A DNA stretch of 64,000 bases from Paraburkholderia fynbosensis (GCF_902859935.1 NZ_CADIKI010000005.1:1-64000), one strand, 5' to 3'. Shown: positions 45,316 to 54,813, counted from the stretch's first letter. The notes: a model not told the origin generated them from the sequence alone. A program made the numbers and translations.

Positions 45316-46156
45316 CGCATACCTCTGCACGACGAAGGGCAGGCATTGCACCGTTCCCGATTGCATCGAGCCGGCGAGTGAGGACCTCCAGACAGGCGAC
45401 CACTGTCCGCGAGGATTCGGCTACCCGGACTTCTTGCTCGGGCAGCCGGCCGCGCGGCACTGAGTAACCCACAGCGCGCCCGACAGCTGTCAGGCGAGGC
45501 AGCCAGGCGTATCCGTGGGGAAACGCCTGGTCCGCGATCAGCCATTCATGCAGCGTCGTTTCCATCACCTTCACCCACGCTTCTTCCATCGGTCCAGGGA
45601 TTGCGACGACGGGCAGAAGCCCGACAAAGTGCAATGCCGGATTCAGTCGCGCCCGAACGTTGCGGATCCCATACGTGCCATTGATGATTTCCGAGGCGCA
45701 GCCGACGCATTCCGGCGACATCGCTATGGGGCTCAGCACCGCGTCCACCAGCGCCTCTGCACAGACAGCGCGCAGGTCGGGCATCACGGGAGTATCGATC
45801 AGGCACACGTCGAACTGCGGCGCCACCACGCATAGCAGATGACGAAGGTTCGCGTAGTAGCGTGTGCGGGCGGGATCGTCACGCGAGTGCAGACCGTCGA
45901 CGGTGTCGCCGCTGAGCACGCGAACGCAGCCGTGGGGTGCGGGCCGGGCGCGCCCGGACGGGTCCGGCACCGGGTTGCCGGACCCGATCGCCTCATCCTG
46001 CCCGCCGGCGAGCATCCGTGCGCAGCGCGGCGGCTCGGCAAGGTCCAGTACCAGCACGCGCCAGTAATTGACGCGATGCAGGTGACGGGCAAGCAGGCAG
46101 GTCAGCATCGTCCTGCCCGAGTTACTCTTTGCCGAAATGATCAGAAGCGATTTCAT
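45308..46156 (-). CDS. ParA/MinD-like ATPase with altered P-loop (282 aa)
   Basis: The fold is of the ParA/MinD class: KSLLIISAKSNSGRTMLTCL at the N-terminus, VLVLDLAE as Walker A' and VCLIDTPVMPDLRAV as Walker B. The deviant Walker A (usually KGGxGKT/S) reads KSNSGRT, so the second invariant Lys is Arg. That would weaken nucleotide binding or hydrolysis. In conjugative elements such proteins place plasmid DNA or the transfer machine. It is the first gene of the virB operon, with GAGG before ATG 46156. Confidence 0.78.
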   Translation of the reverse strand: MKSLLIISAKSNSGRTMLTCLLARHLHRVNYWRVLVLDLAEPPRCARMLAGGQDEAIGSGNPVPDPSGRARPAPHGCVRVLSGDTVDGLHSRDDPARTRYYANLRHLLCVVAPQFDVCLIDTPVMPDLRAVCAEALVDAVLSPIAMSPECVGCASEIINGTYGIRNVRARLNPALHFVGLLPVVAIPGPMEEAWVKVMETTLHEWLIADQAFPHGYAWLPRLTAVGRAVGYSVPRGRLPEQEVRVAESSRTVVACLEVLTRRLDAIGNGAMPALRRAEVCDA

Positions 46157-46620
46157 CGTTCATCGTCCTCAGCCGCGCCCGCTGTCGATGAATCTGCGAA
46201 GAAAAAGGAACCCGCGGCGCCGGAGAGGCTGACCGCGGGCTCAACGGGGGATCATTGCATCAGCGCCAGAAAGCAGAAAAGCCTGCAGGTGCAGGCTTTT
46301 TGCGAATGCGTCACGGCACACCACGTCGTCGCACAGACATCGAACTGCGGGGCCGCTAACGCGTACTCGGTCGTGCGTGGCACGTTGACCGGATCAGATT
46401 GTTGGCTTCAATCTAGACGAGTGCGCCGCCCATTGCAAGTGGCCTCAGGCACCGCGCAGTCTTTCCATTTACCCACGTCCTCTCAGGTGTTCCCACGAGT
46501 TCCCCAAAAAAATCTCTGCTGTGGGGCCTTCCACCCAGATTCGCCGAGGGCAGCATCGGCCGGGTCAGACCGTGCAGGCGGCGGGCCGGGTCGAGTCGAA
46601 CCGTCGGCGACAGCACACCA
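46157..46620. other. Upstream region of the conjugation operon
   Basis: No gene was found in these 464 bases; the open frame overlapping 46413-46889 is a shadow of the gene at 46621. The region holds the terminator-like hairpin at 46277-46300. The operon promoter must lie between that hairpin and 46156, but I cannot pick out convincing -35 and -10 boxes. Confidence 0.5.
46277..46300. terminator. Strong bidirectional intrinsic terminator
   Basis: AAAAGCCTGC and GCAGGCTTTT pair perfectly around AGGT, and the stem is followed by a T run on either strand. It separates the regulatory genes upstream (46621-47174) from the conjugation operon, so the operon must have its own promoter. Confidence 0.75.
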
Positions 46621-46944
46621 TCATTGCCTGTCGTCAGACGGGTGCGAGCCGTCGCGATCCTGGTTCCCGCTCTCCAGGGCGCGTGCGAGTGCCGTACGTG
46701 CGGCCGAAAGTTCCAGCTCGAAGCGTTGCGCGGGCCGACGGGGTATGCGCAGCCGCCTGCAGATGATCTCATGGCTGGCATGCCAGAGATACACCATGCG
46801 CAGCATGTCGCGATGCCGCGGATGCAGGGTCTGCCATGCTTTCGTGATCCGCGCCGCATCGACCGGATCGTAAGCGCCGCGAGATGCATTGCCCCAATTT
46901 TCCAGCCGCCGATGCAGTGGTGGCGAAGCGGGATCGCGACTCAT
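46621..46944 (-). CDS. Sigma-70 region-4-like small regulator (107 aa)
   Basis: The centre reads like a helix-turn-helix of the sigma region-4 class: TKAWQTLHPRHRDMLRMVYL, then HEIICRRLRIPRRPAQRFEL. The rest is helical. Phages and integrative elements of proteobacteria often carry such small proteins next to AlpA. The start overlaps the AlpA-like gene by four bases, so both are translated together. Whether it activates or represses the conjugation operon cannot be seen. Confidence 0.68.
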   Translation of the reverse strand: MSRDPASPPLHRRLENWGNASRGAYDPVDAARITKAWQTLHPRHRDMLRMVYLWHASHEIICRRLRIPRRPAQRFELELSAARTALARALESGNQDRDGSHPSDDRQ

Positions 46945-47174
46945 GGCGCGCCTCCCACGTCGTCGCGCGCAGGCGCACGATAACGCGCGGGATTCTCGAG
47001 AAACTGTTCAATGTCGGCCGCGCGCCATCCCACCAGGCGGCCGCCCAGCCGTATCGCCGGGGGAAATGTTCCCGCCGCCATGCGACGGTAAATTGTTGAG
47101 CGCGACAGCCCCGTTCTCTCTTCGACGTGGCGGCGGCGCAGGATCCAGTGCGCCTCGCTGTTCGCAGTTGACAT
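46941..47174 (-). CDS. AlpA-family DNA-binding regulator (77 aa)
   Basis: A MerR-like winged helix is visible: ILRRRHVEERTGLSRSTIYR, then MAAGTFPPAIRLGGRLVGWR and DIEQFLENP. This is the AlpA pattern, found in regulators and excision factors of prophages and integrative elements. A purine-rich GGGGGAAGG precedes ATG 47174. It may control excision or the transfer genes downstream. There is no integrase next to it in this window. Confidence 0.85.
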   Translation of the reverse strand: MSTANSEAHWILRRRHVEERTGLSRSTIYRRMAAGTFPPAIRLGGRLVGWRAADIEQFLENPARYRAPARDDVGGAP

Positions 47175-47447
47175 TGCCTTCCCCCAGAAAAAATGCCGGC
47201 CTGACGTTGCCGGTACATGGGGGCATTCAAGCAGCGGTCGGGTCCGACTTCCAAACCCGTCTTATCGACGGGAAGCTCCCGTCGGACGGGGCGAACGACA
47301 CACAGGTGAGGCAAAACGTATCACCTGTCGACGGCGGAGATTACCGCGGTCGATCTCACGAACGGGAAGCGTAGAATATTCAGTACCTGACGTACGGTCG
47401 CGGTCCCGCAGAGGTGGCACCCGTCGCATCAACCAGGAGAGACGGTC

Positions 47448-47666
47448 GTGCTGTCTTCCAATGAATGGCGAACGCGTACCGTTGAGGATGGCGTCGTGCG
47501 CTGCCCATCCTGCAACTCGTTGAACGTGACGATGGGCGCGTGTGCTGTAGGCGCGTACACGATCTACCAGAAGTATGTGTGCGAAGGCTGCGGGTACGAA
47601 TTCCAGGCCATGTTTGGCCTGATCGGATGTGTTCCAGGAAGCAACAACGAGGGCAACGACACCTGA
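47448..47666 (+). CDS. Small zinc-ribbon protein (72 aa)
   Basis: Two Cys pairs (VRCPSCNS and YVCEGCGYEF) about 30 residues apart form a zinc ribbon of the type that binds nucleic acid or proteins. GTG 47448 is preceded by AGGAGAG at a suitable distance. The gene is alone, divergent from the AlpA gene across a 273-base gap in which I see no further gene. Confidence 0.68.
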   Translation: MLSSNEWRTRTVEDGVVRCPSCNSLNVTMGACAVGAYTIYQKYVCEGCGYEFQAMFGLIGCVPGSNNEGNDT

Positions 47667-47939
47667 CGCATTCTTGCCCCGGCAGGCGAGTGAGCACACC
47701 GGCATGGAACCCATGCATACGCCCACAGGCGCGCCTGCGTCGCAAACCTGCAGCTGTTGAAGCGAGTCCGTCCGGGGTGAGTCAAGCACGCCTCGAAGGA
47801 AAGCGCAAGCGACGTCTGGCGTCCGCGCCCCCCGTTTCCAGCGTGTTCGCTGCAGGGCATGCGCCAGATGTCGTCACCGGGATATGACCGTCCAGCGAAC
47901 TGGAGCCTTCAACCGTCGGAGTCTGCTGAATCAGGCCGG

Positions 47940-48974
47940 CTAGAACTTCATCCTGATCCCCGCACCCAGGCTGTTGCCTGACGACACGCTGGTCATTGTG
48001 TCGTACCGCCAGGCGGCATAGACGTCCGTGCGTTTCGAGAGCGGATAGTCGTATCCGAGCACCACTGTCGACCAGCGGACATCGCTCCCCTGTACAGGCC
48101 GCCGAAGCGTCCCCGCCCAGGACACAAGTACGTTGCCCGTTCCGACCTGCGCGCTGGCGCCTACCTGAACGGTATCGTCGGTAAGCTCATTGTTGTTGGT
48201 CACCCGTTCGTACTGCAGATAGAGCTTCACCGCCTGCAGGCGATACGCCGCTCCGACGAGCCACGCCGTCTGTTCCGTGGCGCCATTCAGGAAAAGCGAC
48301 GCCGTGTGAAGGCTCTGGACTGCTGCCGTCGCGGAAAACGGCCCCGCGAAGTAAAGCACGTTCGCACTGTAGTTCGCCTGCCCTGCATGCCCCGCGACGC
48401 CCGCATTGCTGTACAGCACACTTCCCGTCAGACCGCTAACGTCCGGCGACTGGTAGACAATCGAATCGTCGATCGCCGTATCGCTTTGCACCGACGCAGC
48501 ACCCATCGCGGAGCCCAGAAACGTGTGGGCCACCATGGGCGAGAAGACGAACGAGTTGCCGAACGGGTTGAACAGCAGCGTGGACACGAACAGCAGGGAA
48601 TCATTACGCCCAAGGGTCAGCTGACCGTATTGCCCGCTCAGACCGACGAACGCCCTGCGCCCGAAGAAGGACTGTCCGGCGTACGCGCCTGACTGGCCAC
48701 TGTTGATCCGGTAAAAACTCTCCAGCGTAAAGATGGCCTTCATGCCACCGCCCAGATCCTCGGCGCCCGACATGCCCCAATACGACGTCGACAGCCCGCC
48801 CGAACCCACCTCCCACGCGTTGCCCGCCGAGCCGGGCGTACGCACCACCCCGGCAAATGCATCGGCCAGCCCGTAGAGAGACACTGACGACTGCGCGTGC
48901 GCCATGCCCACTGTCAGACACAACGACAGCGCCGCCAGACCTTTGCTGCATTTTCCCCGCACATCCCTGCGCAT
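47940..48974 (-). CDS. Gram-negative porin (OmpC-like, 344 aa)
   Basis: A signal peptide (GLAALSLCLTVGMAHAQSSV) is followed by the first strand of Burkholderia-type trimeric porins (SSVSLYGLADAFAG). Later blocks include WGMSGAEDLGGGMKAIFTLE, FFGRRAFVGLSGQYGQLTLG and the terminal Phe needed for outer-membrane insertion (GAGIRMKF). It admits small hydrophilic solutes. AAGGAG precedes ATG 48974. It is the last gene of the amidase/transporter operon and probably lets the same substrate into the periplasm. Confidence 0.92.
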   Translation of the reverse strand: MRRDVRGKCSKGLAALSLCLTVGMAHAQSSVSLYGLADAFAGVVRTPGSAGNAWEVGSGGLSTSYWGMSGAEDLGGGMKAIFTLESFYRINSGQSGAYAGQSFFGRRAFVGLSGQYGQLTLGRNDSLLFVSTLLFNPFGNSFVFSPMVAHTFLGSAMGAASVQSDTAIDDSIVYQSPDVSGLTGSVLYSNAGVAGHAGQANYSANVLYFAGPFSATAAVQSLHTASLFLNGATEQTAWLVGAAYRLQAVKLYLQYERVTNNNELTDDTVQVGASAQVGTGNVLVSWAGTLRRPVQGSDVRWSTVVLGYDYPLSKRTDVYAAWRYDTMTSVSSGNSLGAGIRMKF

Positions 48975-49048
48975 GATTTCTCCTTCATCGTTTTTTGAGT
49001 GTTTCTTCTGGGGGGCACCTGCCTGACGGCGCGATGTCTCGTCGCGCC

Positions 49049-49594
49049 TCACCCCGGCCTGACGCGCGCGAGCGGCCTTCCTCGCTCGGCCAGCGCAACG
49101 GCAACCAGCAGTTCGTGCGGCGCCGGCGAGTCGGGTACGCAGAGCGATACGGTGTCGAAGTGGTCGAAGCTCCACATGTCTGTGACGCTGTGCAGCGGGA
49201 TGTCGACGCACGCACCAGGCGGCCCGCGCTTCGTGACGGACGGCATGATCGAGGACGCGCCAGGCAGGCAGTCGCGCACCGCCTTGCCGAGTCGCGGATG
49301 CAGTAGCGCTGCTGCCCACTCAAGCGGCACGCCGGTGCCCGCGAGCGCCGCCTTCCCGTAACCGTGGATGTCTTGCCCCGCACAACCGAGCGCAAGCAGC
49401 GCCCGTCCGGTGAGCATCCGGCCGAGCTCAGCGCCCGCCGCATACAGCGCATCGAGCTCACCACCGACATCCATGTCGGCCGGCTTCAGCACGGCAGCGG
49501 CGACGACCTGACGATGCGGTGGGCTCACGACTGTGCCGAGTTCCGCGCACCGCTCAACAAGATGGATCACGATCCGCGTAATCTGGACGTTCAT
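49049..49594 (-). CDS. AA_synth (DUF1185) family protein (181 aa)
   Basis: The sequence fits the DUF1185, amino acid synthesis family: IHLVERCAELGTVVSPPHRQ at the start, then GRALLALGCAGQDIHGYGKA, LEWAAALLHPRLGKAVRD and the central PSVTKRGPPGACVDIPLH. Members are small soluble proteins often encoded with amidases; the biochemical role is not settled. The start overlaps the amidase stop by four bases. Confidence 0.75.
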   Translation of the reverse strand: MNVQITRIVIHLVERCAELGTVVSPPHRQVVAAAVLKPADMDVGGELDALYAAGAELGRMLTGRALLALGCAGQDIHGYGKAALAGTGVPLEWAAALLHPRLGKAVRDCLPGASSIMPSVTKRGPPGACVDIPLHSVTDMWSFDHFDTVSLCVPDSPAPHELLVAVALAERGRPLARVRPG

Positions 49595-51006
49595 GGCGCG
49601 ATCTCCATGTCACCCGGAAGCTGCAGTTCCCCTGTCGGTGCCGGAAAATCTCCCCTCGCCAGCTCGTAAGCGCGCGCTGCGCGCAGTACCAGCGCATCGC
49701 TGCCCCGGGGGCCAATGATCTGCAGACCGACAGGCAGATCACCGGCGAATCCGCAAGGCACCGATATCGCGGGCAGTCCGGCCTGGTTGCACCACGCCGT
49801 CAGGACAGGCGCCTGACGCAGATGGGCCGGCAGCCCTGAAACTGGAGGCGGGCCGCAATGAAACGTCGGTGTGAGCAGCAGGTCGTGATGCTGGAAGAAC
49901 GTCTCCATTGACGCCGCGAGCGCATGACGGGCAAACAGTGCGTCGGCGAACGTCGCGGTGTTCACCTGCGCGCCCGCATCCGCCAGTGCCTTCAGGTCGG
50001 GATCGAGCAGCGTCCTGTCAGCTTCTTCCATGTGCCGCACGCGCTGTGCAAAGAACACGGACCACTGGATCGAATGCATGCGGCCGTCCCCGTAGAAATC
50101 CGCAAGGGGTACTACTTCGGTTTCGTCCACCCGCGTGCCGAGTGCCGCGAATGTGCTGGCTTGCCTCCCGACACATTCCGCAATGGGCGATTTCACGGAT
50201 ATGCCCGCCGGGGCAGCGCAGTACGCGATGCGCAGACCCGCGATGCTGTCGTCCAGCATGCCGGCATATCTGGACCAGCCACCCGTTACCGAGCCTCCGT
50301 TGAGGGTTTCGTGAGTCATCGCATCGAGCATCAACGCTGCATCCGGTACGTTGCGTGCCATCGGTCCCAGCGTGGACAGAGCGGTCCATGACGTTGCTGA
50401 ACCGGCCGGTACGAGCCCGAATGTGGGCTTGAATCCGACCACGCCGCTCCAGCAGGCCGGAATCCGGATGGAGCCTCCCCCATCGGTCGCAAGCGACAGC
50501 GGCCCCATGCCCAGCGCAACCGCGACCGCCGATCCGCCGCTGCTGCCTCCCGGGGAGAGTCGCGTATCCCACGGATTGCGCGTTGCGCCTGTCAACGGAC
50601 AGTCGGTGACGATCTTGTTGCCGAACTCGGAAGTCGTTGTCTTGCCGAACGGTATGGCGCCCGCGCGCCGCAGCCGCGCCACGGCCGGCGCATCGGCCAT
50701 TTCGCGGTCTGGGGAAGTGGTCCATGACCCATGCCGTGTCGGAAGACCGGCTACGGCGACGAGATCCTTGACCGATACCGGTACGCCATCAAGCGGACCA
50801 CACGGCTCGCCGCGCATCCACCGCCGCTCCGCCTCGCTGGCGGCCGACATTGCCCCTTCCTCGTCGAGGGCGCAGAACGCGTTGACAACCGGATCAAGCT
50901 TCGTGACGCGGTCCAGTACCGCGCACATGACCTCGACGGGCGAGAGCGTGCGCTGCCGGAATCCGGCAGTCAGCTGACTCGCGCCAAGCGTGACAATTTC
51001 ACTCAT
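49591..51006 (-). CDS. Amidase signature enzyme, copy A (471 aa)
   Basis: The Ser-cisSer-Lys triad is complete: Lys80 in VPVSVKDLVAV, the GGSSGG loop (153-158) and the nucleophile Ser179 in TDGGGSIRIPA. The family hydrolyses carboxamides to acid and ammonia. It is cytoplasmic, without signal peptide. GAGG eight bases before ATG 51006 supports the start. It is encoded behind the ABC transporter genes and before the DUF1185 gene, so the transporter probably supplies its amide. A closely similar paralogue is at 56941. Confidence 0.9.
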   Translation of the reverse strand: MSEIVTLGASQLTAGFRQRTLSPVEVMCAVLDRVTKLDPVVNAFCALDEEGAMSAASEAERRWMRGEPCGPLDGVPVSVKDLVAVAGLPTRHGSWTTSPDREMADAPAVARLRRAGAIPFGKTTTSEFGNKIVTDCPLTGATRNPWDTRLSPGGSSGGSAVAVALGMGPLSLATDGGGSIRIPACWSGVVGFKPTFGLVPAGSATSWTALSTLGPMARNVPDAALMLDAMTHETLNGGSVTGGWSRYAGMLDDSIAGLRIAYCAAPAGISVKSPIAECVGRQASTFAALGTRVDETEVVPLADFYGDGRMHSIQWSVFFAQRVRHMEEADRTLLDPDLKALADAGAQVNTATFADALFARHALAASMETFFQHHDLLLTPTFHCGPPPVSGLPAHLRQAPVLTAWCNQAGLPAISVPCGFAGDLPVGLQIIGPRGSDALVLRAARAYELARGDFPAPTGELQLPGDMEIAP

Positions 51007-51060
51007 TATGTAGTCCTCATCTATTGGTGCGTGCCTTGCCTCAGAATGCTGGAGCCACGC

Positions 51061-52239
51061 CTATCCTTCACAAACCGGCGTTACCGGGCCGGTGGATCCC
51101 AGGATCGAAAAACTGTTGTCGGCGAGCGCCTGGCCGATCCGTGTCTGGCAAAGCACATGACCGCCGTCGTGGCTCACACCCGTTTTGCCACGCGGCAGGG
51201 CAACGGAGACGGCGGGCAAAGCGGCCCTGACGCGGCCGGCGTCGACACTTCCCGCCGACCTGACGGCCTCGGCGAACAGACGAATGCCTGCATACGTGTT
51301 CTCGCCATGCGGCAGCACCACGGCGTAGCGGCCAAGGCGAGGATCGCGTGCGTCGGCGTACCGGGCCGTATAGCGCGTGAGGAACGCGTGGTTTTCGGGG
51401 TTGCCGATGCTCATGAAGTACGACGACACGCCGATCGTCCCAGTCGATGCGCCCGTGGTTGCAATCGAGAGGGATTCGTGCGCGATGTCCGTCACCAGTT
51501 GCGGTTTCATCGCAAACGACCGGTACTGCTTCACGAACGTCACAGGGTCGTCCCCGATGCTGTGCCACACGATCTGCGGATTCGCGCTGGCGACCCGTTG
51601 CAGGGTCGCACCGTAGTCGCGCGTGCCGAAGGGCAGCCAGTAGACGTCGAGGAACTTGCCGCCATGGCGGGCCACCGCCGCCTGCAGCTGCGGGATCAGC
51701 ACCTTCCGGTTGCTGCCGATGTCGGAGACGACCGCGCAGACGGACCGTCCACCATCGCGCATGAGCCACGCAATGAGCGGCTCGATCCGCTGGCTCGCAG
51801 CCAGCCCGGTCGTGAGCAGTTGCGGGTCGCATCGTCCTTCGTCGAAGTTCGGATAGACGATGAGCTTTCGGGCCGCCCTTGACGCCTGAAGGGCCGCTTC
51901 GCGCTCTGACGGCAGCACCATGCCCGTGATCATCGCAACGTCGTCACGCATGAAGAGTTGCCGTGCCTTCTCCAGCGTCACGGCCGTGGACATCTGCGTG
52001 TCCTCAACGCTCAGCTGCAGCGGCCGGCCAAGCAGCCCGCCCGCCGCATTGATCTCGTCCACTGCCAGCGCGGCGCAGTTGCGGTTGGTCTGTCCCACGC
52101 GCGTCAGGGGGCCGCTGAGCGGTGCGAGCAGCCCGATCTTCAGCGGGACGGCGCCACGTGCAAACGGAGAGACAGCCGATGCAGCAAGGGAAGCGGCCGC
52201 ACCAAGCAGCAAGCTTCGGGAAAAGTCACGACGGTTCAT
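51061..52239 (-). CDS. ABC transporter substrate-binding protein, Urt/Liv/Fmd type (392 aa)
   Basis: A twin-arginine-like leader (MNRRDFSRSLLLGAAASLAA) is followed by the periplasmic-binding fold of the branched-chain amino acid/urea/short-chain amide class. It includes KIGLLAPLSGPLTRVGQTNR, AVDEINAAGGLLGRPLQLSV and RARYADARDPRLGRY-like blocks. The specific substrate cannot be read. Given the amidase next door, a small amide or urea-like compound is more likely than a branched-chain amino acid. An in-frame ATG at 52284 lies inside the preceding gene; 52239 is preferred. Confidence 0.85.
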   Translation of the reverse strand: MNRRDFSRSLLLGAAASLAASAVSPFARGAVPLKIGLLAPLSGPLTRVGQTNRNCAALAVDEINAAGGLLGRPLQLSVEDTQMSTAVTLEKARQLFMRDDVAMITGMVLPSEREAALQASRAARKLIVYPNFDEGRCDPQLLTTGLAASQRIEPLIAWLMRDGGRSVCAVVSDIGSNRKVLIPQLQAAVARHGGKFLDVYWLPFGTRDYGATLQRVASANPQIVWHSIGDDPVTFVKQYRSFAMKPQLVTDIAHESLSIATTGASTGTIGVSSYFMSIGNPENHAFLTRYTARYADARDPRLGRYAVVLPHGENTYAGIRLFAEAVRSAGSVDAGRVRAALPAVSVALPRGKTGVSHDGGHVLCQTRIGQALADNSFSILGSTGPVTPVCEG

Positions 52240-52267
52240 GCGTTTTCTCACTTGATATTGCTGGGTT

Positions 52268-53014
52268 TCACTGGATGTTTTCATGAGGCAAGTCCGGTGC
52301 GGGCTCCGCGGCCGGAGGAGAGAGATAGCGCGCGAGCGGGTGTTCGCCTCTGTCACCCGGTTGCGATTCAACGGCGCCGGCATGCACGAGGCGACCATTA
52401 CTGAGCACAATGCAACGCTGCGCGCTCTGAAGGACAAGATCGAGGTTCTGTTCGACAAGGAGCACCGCCAGCTTCGAGCGGCGGCATAGTTCCGGGATCA
52501 CTTCGCCAATGCGCTCGACCAGGTTAGGCTGCACGCCATCGGACGGCTCATCCAGCAGGAGCAGTTTTGGACGGCCGCACAGGGCACGTGCGATGGCGAG
52601 GACCTGCTGCTCGCCACCCGAGAGCGTGCCGCCCTGCTGCGACAGACGCGACCCGAGCACCGGGAAGTAATCGAATACCTCGTCGAGGATGCCCGCCCCG
52701 CCGGCGGCCTGCGCACCCATCAGCAGGTTCTCCCGCACGGTCAGTTTCGGAAAGATCCAGCGTCCCTGCGGCACAAGTCCGATGCCCCGGCATGCAATCT
52801 CGTGCGTGCGCAGGCCTGTGACCGGCTGCCCGAGGAAAGAGACCTCCCCGCTTACGCGCGGCAGCAACCCCATGACCGCCTTCACCAAGGTGGTCTTGCC
52901 GGCACCATTGCACCCAAGCACGCCGACCACCTCGTTCGGCAGCACGTCCAGCCTTAGGTTGTGAACCACATCCACGTCGCCGTATCCGGCGCACAGGTTT
53001 TCAATGCGCAGCAT
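52268..53014 (-). CDS. ABC transporter ATP-binding protein, LivF/UrtE type
   Basis: A standard nucleotide-binding protein of 248 aa: Walker A GCNGAGKTT (about 36-44), LSGGEQQVLAIARAL signature, Walker B LLLLDEPSDG. The C-terminus extends about 20 residues past the usual end. The first 13 bases overlap the end of the LivG-type gene. It pairs with that protein to power import. Confidence 0.9.
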   Translation of the reverse strand: MLRIENLCAGYGDVDVVHNLRLDVLPNEVVGVLGCNGAGKTTLVKAVMGLLPRVSGEVSFLGQPVTGLRTHEIACRGIGLVPQGRWIFPKLTVRENLLMGAQAAGGAGILDEVFDYFPVLGSRLSQQGGTLSGGEQQVLAIARALCGRPKLLLLDEPSDGVQPNLVERIGEVIPELCRRSKLAVLLVEQNLDLVLQSAQRCIVLSNGRLVHAGAVESQPGDRGEHPLARYLSPPAAEPAPDLPHENIQ

Positions 53015-53735
53015 GTGTCGCCCCCCGCCCCAGATAGATGCGGCGGATCTCCTCGTCGTTCGCGATCTGCGCATACGATCCCCTTCGAACCACCTCTCCC
53101 CGATGCATGACCCATGTCTCACACTCAAGGGACTGCACGAAGCCCAGGTCGTGTTCGATGGCGAGCACCGCGCACCCCTCCCGTAGCCGGTGGATGAGGC
53201 GCACCAGCCGCTGCGAGTCCTTCGCGGACAGACCGGCTGCGGGTTCGTCGAGGAGCAGCAATGCGGGCTGGCACATGATCGCCATACCGATTTCGAGCCA
53301 CTGCCGCTCGCCGTGCGGCAGATGCGAGGCGAGCTCGCCCGCCTGCCCGGTAAGCCCAATCTCCTCCAACACCGCGTCAGGATCGGGCATCGGCGAAGCC
53401 CGGTGAGCCGCAACGCCGAGACCGGCCACCATCAGGTTGTCGCGTACGGTCATCGTGAGGAAGGTATTGGTTCCCTGGAACTTGCGCACCACGCCGCGGC
53501 GGCAGAACGCGTGCATCGGGCGGCCCGTCATCCGTTCGCCATCGAGATACAATTCGCCGGAACCGGGGGCAATCGCGCCTGAGAGCAGGCCAACAAGCGT
53601 GCTCTTGCCCGCGCCGTTCGGCCCGATCACGCACAGCAGATCGCGTGGCGCGATCGTGATGTCCACACCGGCCACGGCGTTTATTCCGCCAAATGGGCGC
53701 GAGAGGCCCGTGCCCTGAAGAAACTGGGTGTCCAT
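53001..53735 (-). CDS. ABC transporter ATP-binding protein, LivG/UrtD type
   Basis: The second nucleotide-binding subunit (244 aa): Walker A GPNGAGKST, the family's variant signature LPHGERQWLEIGMAI and Walker B LLLLDEPAAGLS. The long region after Walker A (RKFQGTNTFLTMTVRDNL) is typical of LivG. ATG 53735 overlaps the last base of the permease stop codon. Confidence 0.9.
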   Translation of the reverse strand: MDTQFLQGTGLSRPFGGINAVAGVDITIAPRDLLCVIGPNGAGKSTLVGLLSGAIAPGSGELYLDGERMTGRPMHAFCRRGVVRKFQGTNTFLTMTVRDNLMVAGLGVAAHRASPMPDPDAVLEEIGLTGQAGELASHLPHGERQWLEIGMAIMCQPALLLLDEPAAGLSAKDSQRLVRLIHRLREGCAVLAIEHDLGFVQSLECETWVMHRGEVVRRGSYAQIANDEEIRRIYLGRGATHAAH

Positions 53736-54808
53736 TACCGTTCCTCCTGCGCATCGCCCGCACGATGAACGGGTGGCCTGTTCCATGGCATCCGGGCGAC
53801 GCGGCGCGCGAACTCCACCAATCCATGGAGTCGCAGTCCGTTCGGCATGAAGAGCACACAGCCGAGAAACAGGCCACCCAGGATCAGTGGCCAGCCGTCT
53901 GTGCTGTAGCTGGAGACGGTCTGCCTGAGGAGTGTCAGAACGACGGCGGCGATAACGGGTCCACCGGTTCTTCCCCGCCCGCCGATGGCCACCCAGAGAA
54001 TGACCTCCGTCGCAAGAACCGGCGAAAACACGTCCGGGGCCACCACGCCCGAGCAGGCCGCCATCAGCGCGCCCGCGATGGCCGCAAGTGCTGCCGACAC
54101 GATGAAGACCAGCAGCAGGTGAAACGACGTGTCATAGCCGCATGCCTTTGCCCGCCATTCGTTGGCGGCGATCGCATCAAGCACCTTGCCGCAGCGACTG
54201 CGGCACGCGAGCCACACCAGACCTGTTGCGGCAAGCAGAAAGATGGCCACGGTGTACCAGGATGCGCGCGGGCCGCCCAGATCGAACGTGTGGCCGCCCA
54301 GGCCGAACGACAGTCCGGGTATGCCCAGGATGCCCGTATCTCCTCCTGTGACCGACTGCCAGCTGACGGCAAGCTGCTGTGCGACGATCAGCACGGCCAG
54401 GCTGATGATGGCAAAGAAGTGAAGCCTTACCCCGGCAAAGAGCAGGAAATAGCCAATGACGGCGGCGACAGCCGCAGCGCAGAGCACGCCGGCAGCGAGC
54501 CCCATCGCAGGAGCCAGTCCGAACTGGACGGTCGTGACGGCAAATCCGTAAGCGCCGAGACCCAGGAACGTGGTATGCCCAAGCGTGAGCACCCCGGCCC
54601 GTCCCCAGAGCAGGTCGTAGCTCAATGCGAGGATCCCCATGACGAGTGCATCGCGCACCGTTGACAGCACCCAGGGACCGGCAAAAAAAGGCACGATCAC
54701 CACGACTGCCACCACTGCGCCCCATATCAGCAGGGGTGGAACATCCTGGGGGCCAAAAGCCGGTTGTGAGAACCATAGCCGGAGGCGGCCTGCATGTTTT
54801 CCAGACAT
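53735..54808 (-). CDS. ABC transporter permease, LivM/UrtC type
   Basis: A permease of 357 aa with about nine hydrophobic spans, including LLIWGAVVAVVVIVPFF, GILALSYDLLWGRAGVLTLG (family hallmark) and VLATEVILWVAIGGRGRTGG before the last span. A hydrophilic tail of about 30 residues follows. ATG 54808 lies 6 bases after the LivH-type stop. The longer open frame running to 55243 is inside that gene and is not used. Confidence 0.9.
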   Translation of the reverse strand: MSGKHAGRLRLWFSQPAFGPQDVPPLLIWGAVVAVVVIVPFFAGPWVLSTVRDALVMGILALSYDLLWGRAGVLTLGHTTFLGLGAYGFAVTTVQFGLAPAMGLAAGVLCAAAVAAVIGYFLLFAGVRLHFFAIISLAVLIVAQQLAVSWQSVTGGDTGILGIPGLSFGLGGHTFDLGGPRASWYTVAIFLLAATGLVWLACRSRCGKVLDAIAANEWRAKACGYDTSFHLLLVFIVSAALAAIAGALMAACSGVVAPDVFSPVLATEVILWVAIGGRGRTGGPVIAAVVLTLLRQTVSSYSTDGWPLILGGLFLGCVLFMPNGLRLHGLVEFARRVARMPWNRPPVHRAGDAQEER

Positions 54809-54813
54809 ACGCT

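Noticed and set aside
45993..46006. CATCCTGCCC, similar to an IncP-type nic site
   Set aside because: It lies inside the ParA-like coding frame without neighbouring inverted repeats; a chance match is likely. No origin of transfer could be placed in the window.
46413..46889. 158-codon minus-strand frame
   Set aside because: Overlaps the sigma-region-4-like gene in a different frame; that gene has the domain and the ATGA link to the AlpA gene.
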